From assembly GCA_041576815.1 (NCBI GenBank), contig JBFGKE010000011.1, positions 24,375 to 88,374 on the forward strand: a stretch of DNA of 64,000 nt, written 5' to 3'. Positions 63,458-64,000 of this stretch are shown in pieces. The stretch is from SG8-38 sp041576815 (GTDB lineage Bacteria; Myxococcota_A; Polyangia; Polyangiales; Houyiibacteriaceae). A program made the position numbers and the translations under genes. Every line of letters begins with the position of its first letter. Positions within the stretch are counted from its first letter, which is position 1. Below the pieces are notes generated by a model, which worked only from the letters and a program-made list of their open reading frames with translations, made no database searches and was not told the origin of the DNA.

Positions 63458-64000
63458 ATGGCACGTTACGGACAACTTCTAGTTACATTGATCGCGGTGG
63501 CAGCATTGGCGGGCTGCAGCGACGAGGGCAGCGACGGAAACGGCTCCGGTGGGACCGCGGGCTCTGGTGGCGCGGGCGGCGCCGCGGGCATGGGTGGCAT
63601 GGCCGGTATGGGTGGTGCCGCAGGCCTGGGCGGTATGGGAGGCATGGGAAGCCCGCCCGAAGCGACCATCGTCGACCCGGCCACCGATTCAGGAAATAGC
63701 GACGTGGACCTCGTCTACGACGGCTTCGATATGGACCTCAACCTCTGGTACAAGGACCTGACGCTCGAGGGAACGGGAACAGACGTGGAAGACGGGATGC
63801 TCACGGGCGCATCGCTCGTCTGGAAGACCAATCAGACGGCAATTCAAGACGAAGTGCTCGGCATGGGCGCAAACCCGACCGTACGCTTGTACTCCGACGA
63901 GTGCACCGGGACGGAGCATCTCATCGTCCTCGAGGCCACCGACAGTGACGGCCAAACGACGGCTTCGGCGGCTCGAAGAGTTTTCATCTGGACGCTCTGC
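63458..64000 (+). CDS. Gly-rich lipoprotein (cut by the window end)
   Basis: The reading frame from ATG 63458 stays open to 64000, giving 181 residues so far. The lipoprotein signal ends LAALAGC-like (AVAALAGC). A Gly/Ala/Met-rich linker of about 45 residues, in GGMGGM-type triplets, leads to a beta-type domain with DVEDGMLTGASLVWKT and HLIVLEATDSDGQTTAS, similar to Ig/PKD-like modules. Such lipoproteins are common in Myxococcota. GTGGGGGG precedes the ATG. The C-terminus is outside the window. Confidence 0.8.
   Translation, partial: MARYGQLLVTLIAVAALAGCSDEGSDGNGSGGTAGSGGAGGAAGMGGMAGMGGAAGLGGMGGMGSPPEATIVDPATDSGNSDVDLVYDGFDMDLNLWYKDLTLEGTGTDVEDGMLTGASLVWKTNQTAIQDEVLGMGANPTVRLYSDECTGTEHLIVLEATDSDGQTTASAARRVFIWTLC

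Overview
The window is about 64 kb of GC-rich chromosome, densely coding on both strands, and looks like a member of the Myxococcota (formerly Deltaproteobacteria). The best evidence is at the right end. One large secreted protein ends in a MYXO-CTERM-type tail (Gly run, GCGCRT, one membrane helix, Arg cluster). Its neighbour ends in a related tail. Several lipoproteins have Gly-rich linkers, and calcium-binding-type Asp repeats are common. I see no rRNA, tRNA, CRISPR array, prophage or intact transposase; the bulk is core and accessory chromosome.

Left part (1-24 kb): secA (cut by the window edge), a membrane protein, fur, a large acyl-CoA dehydrogenase, argS, an esterase coupled to a helical-repeat protein, gpmI coupled to a type II NADH dehydrogenase, a small oxidative cluster (monooxygenase, tiny membrane protein, methyltransferase), a P450, an MsrA-MsrB fusion, a HELGH protein coupled to a radical SAM/SPASM enzyme, a second acyl-CoA dehydrogenase, and a tight gnd-zwf-pgl operon for the oxidative pentose phosphate pathway.

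Middle (24-45 kb): a lipoprotein, a PlsC-type acyltransferase, a Deg9-like serine protease next to a ten-repeat Asp-rich lipoprotein, an F420/LLM oxidoreductase, metY followed by a metX-metW gene fusion (direct sulfhydrylation route to methionine), a RecQ-family helicase, a coiled-coil membrane protein, a wax-ester synthase/DGAT, a zinc-finger plus bactofilin-like membrane protein, several alpha/beta hydrolases and an SGNH lipoprotein.

Right part (45-64 kb): a barrel-like protein whose signal peptide has no ordinary start codon, an LDH/MDH-family enzyme with an unusual specificity residue, a LolA-like protein fused to a peptidoglycan-binding domain, a cassette of two DUF1326 proteins and one DUF2182 membrane protein flanked by toxin-antitoxin-like relics, a YadGH-like ABC exporter, small membrane proteins, and two large exported repeat proteins (thrombospondin type 3 repeats; eight DUF11-like repeats).

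A short palindrome, GGGGACAGTCCCC, is dispersed in intergenic DNA at four exact copies and is probably a REP-like element. The most promising undescribed system is the DUF1326-DUF1326-DUF2182 cassette, a predicted cysteine-rich metal-handling unit. Lipid metabolism (two acyl-CoA dehydrogenases, PlsC, WS/DGAT, several lipases) and surface display are the main accessory themes.
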